Source of the DNA: Pelagibacterium limicola
GTDB taxonomy: Bacteria; Pseudomonadota; Alphaproteobacteria; Rhizobiales; Devosiaceae
Length of the DNA: 64,000 nucleotides
Reading direction: 5' to 3'
NCBI RefSeq assembly: GCF_015694405.1
Contig: NZ_JADQDB010000003.1
Span: 310,001-374,000 of the forward strand
Numbering within the stretch: the first letter of the stretch is position 1; each line of letters starts with the position of its first letter. The position numbers were made by a program, and so were the translations under genes. Of the stretch, positions 61,587 through 64,000 are shown one piece after another. Under the pieces are notes generated by a model. That model had not been told where the DNA came from and ran no database searches. It saw only the letters and a program-made list of their open reading frames with translations.

Positions 61587-63677
61587 TTAGGCGAGAACCA
61601 CCAGTCCGTCAGCCGCCGCAACGCCTTCCCGTTCGGGCATGACGAACAGTGGGTTTATCTCGGCCTCGACCAGTTTATCACCTAGTGCCTGTCCCATGTT
61701 GGCAATGCTGAGAACGGCTTTGACGAGCGCGGACACGTCATAGGCGCTGCTGCCGCGATAGCCGCCAAGGAGGCTGGAGACGCGCAGTTCATCCACCATT
61801 TCCTGGGCGTCCTGTTCGGAGAGTGGAAGGAGCCTGATCGCGACGTCGTTGGTCAGTTCAGCCAGAACACCACCTGCCCCCAACAAGACAAATGGCCCAA
61901 GTTGCGGATCGTAGCGCAATCCCAGGATCATTTCGATCCCGCCCTTGAGCATCTTTTGCACCAGGTAGCCCTCGGGGGCCGGAAGGTTCTGGGCCGCGAG
62001 ACTTTGCGCCATCTGCTCCAGCGCATCGCCGATGTTGGCTTCGTCGAGCGAAACCCGCACACCGCCCACGTCGGATTTATGCGCGATCTCGTTGGAGAGC
62101 ACCTTGAGAACCACTTTCCCTCCCAGTTCTCGTGCTGCAGCGACGGCCTCCTCGGCACTTTGCACAATGCGCTGCTCTGCGCCTGCGAGGCCAAAGCGCT
62201 CGAAAAGTTCGCGCGAGTTTGCTTCGTTGAGCGTCCCTGAAGGAAGGATACTTTTATCAATGCCGCCATTGGCAATCTGTGGGGCACCGGCGCGAATGGC
62301 CCGGGGCAGTGCAGCGATAAGCGCCGATGCACAGGTTTCAGGATCGGTATAGCTTGGGATGCCTATGAGATTGAGATCACGAAGAATGTCGGGCGCGCTG
62401 GGGCTGACGTAGGCAATCAAAGGCTTATCGCTTTTGGCCGCGCCATTCTTGATCGCACCGACCGCAACATCGGGTTGCGCCAGTGCTGATGATCCGACGA
62501 CCACGACAACGCCATCGATGGACTGCGACGTCAACAATGCCTCGGTTGCCGCAGTCATCACCTCGGGTCGGACACCTGCAAGCGTTACATCAACCGGGTT
62601 GGCCATTGATGGCTCACCGACTGCGAGAATGGATTGCAGGCGTTCGGCCGTCTGGGCGTCCAGTAGCGGTACGTCCAGTCCGCCGAGCCCGCAATTGTCG
62701 GCCACAAGGCTGCCAGCTCCACCAGTTGAGGTCAGAACGGCAACGCGCTTGCCCTTCATCACGCGTTCGGTAGCCAGCATGTTGGGTAGATTCAGAAGGT
62801 CGCCAAATGTTTCTGCCCTGATGATACCGGTCTGACGGAAGAGTGCGTCATATACCCGGTCCTCACCCGCCAGTGCGCCGGTATGTGACACGGCCGCGCG
62901 CGCGCCGGACTCCGACCTTCCAACCTTATAGACGACCAGTGGCTTGCCTACGGCCTGTGCACGCCCGGCGGCAGCTCGGAATTTATCGATCGATCTGATG
63001 CCTTCGACATAGGCTGCAATGACGCGGGTGTCCTTGTCGTTGACGTAATAATCAATGAGATCGGCAATCTCTACATTCAGTTCATTGCCTGTCGACGCAA
63101 GTTTTGAAAAGCCAATACCTTGCGCGGTTCCCCTCGAAAGCAACGCCCCCAGAATGCCCCCGCTCTGGGATGCGACCGAAATCCCACCCACGGGAAGATT
63201 TTCCATTTCCAGCGCGCCGCTCGCTGAGAGAACGATACCCTTGTGAAGGTCCATCGCACCTATCGTATTCGGTCCCAGAACGCGCATGGACCCGGCTGCT
63301 TCAAGCAACTCCACTTGACGGGCGGCACCTTCCGCACCTGCTTCTCCGTACCCTGACGCGAGGACGACCGCTAGCTTGGTCCCGCGCGCAGCCAGTTCAC
63401 GGACAGCCTGATGAGCGCGCTCCACGCCGAGCAGTACAATAGCCGCGTCTGGCGCTTCTGGAAGATCGCCAATCGAACCAAAACACTTCAGGCTCGCAAT
63501 TTCATCGGCCTTGGGATTGATCGGGTAAATCCGGCCCGTATAGCCGTGTTTGAGCAAATAATTGACCGGACGCCCTCCGGTCTTTCCCGGATCCGCCGAG
63601 GCACCCACTACCGCCACGCTTTGTGGACTGAAAAGAGCATCAAGAGCTGCAAATTGGTTGATGATGCCCAGAGTCAT
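61587..63677 (-). CDS. Acetate-CoA ligase-family (NDP-forming) acyl-CoA synthetase
   Basis: A 696-residue fused enzyme. Its domains are an N-terminal CoA-binding domain (FSPQSVAVVGASADPGKTGG), succinyl-CoA-ligase-like domains with the phospho-His region AVSHTGALAGEDRVYDALF, and a C-terminal ATP-grasp domain (ALGGKVVLKVLSNEIAHKSD, LGLRYDPQLGPFVLLGAGG). It should form an acyl-CoA from a free acid with ATP giving ADP and phosphate. GGAG seven bases before the ATG at 63677 sets the start. It is divergent from a LysR regulator and supplies the CoA activation step the local pathway needs. Confidence 0.92.
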   Translation of the reverse strand: MTLGIINQFAALDALFSPQSVAVVGASADPGKTGGRPVNYLLKHGYTGRIYPINPKADEIASLKCFGSIGDLPEAPDAAIVLLGVERAHQAVRELAARGTKLAVVLASGYGEAGAEGAARQVELLEAAGSMRVLGPNTIGAMDLHKGIVLSASGALEMENLPVGGISVASQSGGILGALLSRGTAQGIGFSKLASTGNELNVEIADLIDYYVNDKDTRVIAAYVEGIRSIDKFRAAAGRAQAVGKPLVVYKVGRSESGARAAVSHTGALAGEDRVYDALFRQTGIIRAETFGDLLNLPNMLATERVMKGKRVAVLTSTGGAGSLVADNCGLGGLDVPLLDAQTAERLQSILAVGEPSMANPVDVTLAGVRPEVMTAATEALLTSQSIDGVVVVVGSSALAQPDVAVGAIKNGAAKSDKPLIAYVSPSAPDILRDLNLIGIPSYTDPETCASALIAALPRAIRAGAPQIANGGIDKSILPSGTLNEANSRELFERFGLAGAEQRIVQSAEEAVAAARELGGKVVLKVLSNEIAHKSDVGGVRVSLDEANIGDALEQMAQSLAAQNLPAPEGYLVQKMLKGGIEMILGLRYDPQLGPFVLLGAGGVLAELTNDVAIRLLPLSEQDAQEMVDELRVSSLLGGYRGSSAYDVSALVKAVLSIANMGQALGDKLVEAEINPLFVMPEREGVAAADGLVVLA

Positions 63678-63896
63678 CACGATCTCCTCATTCCACTTCA
63701 AAGCGCCACGCGGCCAAAAAAGTCCGCGAACGTCTATTCTCATTTGGCCGGACTTTGGGTGTTGCTTGCTTGTTGGACAACTGAGAATAGGGAGCGGACA
63801 TCCAAACATCTGGTTAGGCTCGAAGCGGCCCGGTTTTGATTTGATTGACCAACCTTGGGTTATGCAAATATGCTCGCCTTCGGGAGGAGTATCTAA

Positions 63897-64000
63897 ATGC
63901 TCAAACGAAACGCACCGCTTAACGCACTGCGCGCTTTTGAAGTCGCCGCACGTTATCTCAGCTTCACGTTGGCTGCCCAGGAGCTCAACGTCACACAGGT
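63897..64000 (+). CDS. LysR-family regulator, N-terminal fragment
   Basis: The first 34 codons of a LysR-type HTH are present (APLNALRAFEVAARYLSF, LAAQELNVTQ) before the window ends. GGGAGGAG at 63882-63889 gives a strong start signal. The N-terminus is of the GcvA/AmpR subgroup. Divergent from the CoA ligase gene across 219 bases, it is the likely activator of the catabolic region. Confidence 0.88.
   Translation, partial: MLKRNAPLNALRAFEVAARYLSFTLAAQELNVTQ

Noticed and set aside
1-64000. tRNA, rRNA, CRISPR arrays, transposases or phage genes
   Set aside because: Both strands were read for their typical motifs and none was found; by-eye reading could still miss a diverged tRNA.

Overview
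The window is high-GC alphaproteobacterial DNA, most likely from the Hyphomicrobiales and plausibly Devosiaceae. This placement is inferred from protein character only: a PleC/DivJ-like kinase, a DUF2865 protein, TIGR02281 protease, the rpiA-DUF2059-gor order, class II DAHP synthase and CobT/CobS. I found no rRNA, tRNA, CRISPR array or insertion sequence.

Layout. 1-3.8 kb: the end of a Yej-type peptide/microcin C ABC importer, an extra YejA-like binding protein and an FAD amine oxidoreductase. 3.8-7 kb: a PAS-PAS-GGDEF-EAL c-di-GMP protein and nadC. 7.1-12.4 kb: a PadR regulator with several palindromes, followed by an RND adaptor and pump. 12.4-14.7 kb: an Atm1-type ABC exporter behind an ArsR regulator with a 32-bp near-perfect palindrome at its promoter. 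14.7-22.4 kb: a long leftward gene run, cysS, a truncated DUF559 gene invaded by palindromic repeats, four tandem GFA-family paralogues, a VOC protein, cimA and a very acidic LysM protein. 22.6-26 kb: cytochrome c', a DrrAB-like exporter and its divergent TetR regulator. 26-33.5 kb: FAA hydrolase, DUF2865 protein, nadE-gltX, an aldo/keto reductase and an outer-membrane protein. 33.5-38.5 kb: class II DAHP synthase, a decayed TumE-like toxin with an intact TumA-like antitoxin, then gor, DUF2059 and rpiA. 38.7-48.8 kb: mostly housekeeping genes: L,D-transpeptidase, moaA, an Lrp regulator, a histidine kinase, GST, cobT, cobS, a membrane protease, LysR, a methyltransferase and dusA.

From about 49 kb to the end the content changes to an accessory catabolic region. 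It holds a full tripartite tricarboxylate transporter (TctB, TctA, TctC), two further TctC-type binding proteins, a leaderless ModA-like binding protein, an AbrB-family membrane protein, MmgE/PrpD, enoyl-CoA hydratase, SDR, carboxymuconolactone-decarboxylase-like, hotdog thioesterase and alpha/beta hydrolase proteins, an NDP-forming acyl-CoA ligase and a LysR regulator cut by the window edge. Together these look like uptake and CoA-dependent breakdown of an unidentified organic acid.

The points most worth following up are the dead toxin/live antitoxin pair, the ArsR-Atm1 operon and its operator, the fourfold GFA array with a shared C-terminal motif, and the substrate of the TTT catabolic region. 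Start codons were chosen from ribosome-binding sites, signal peptides and family alignments from memory; no database search was run.
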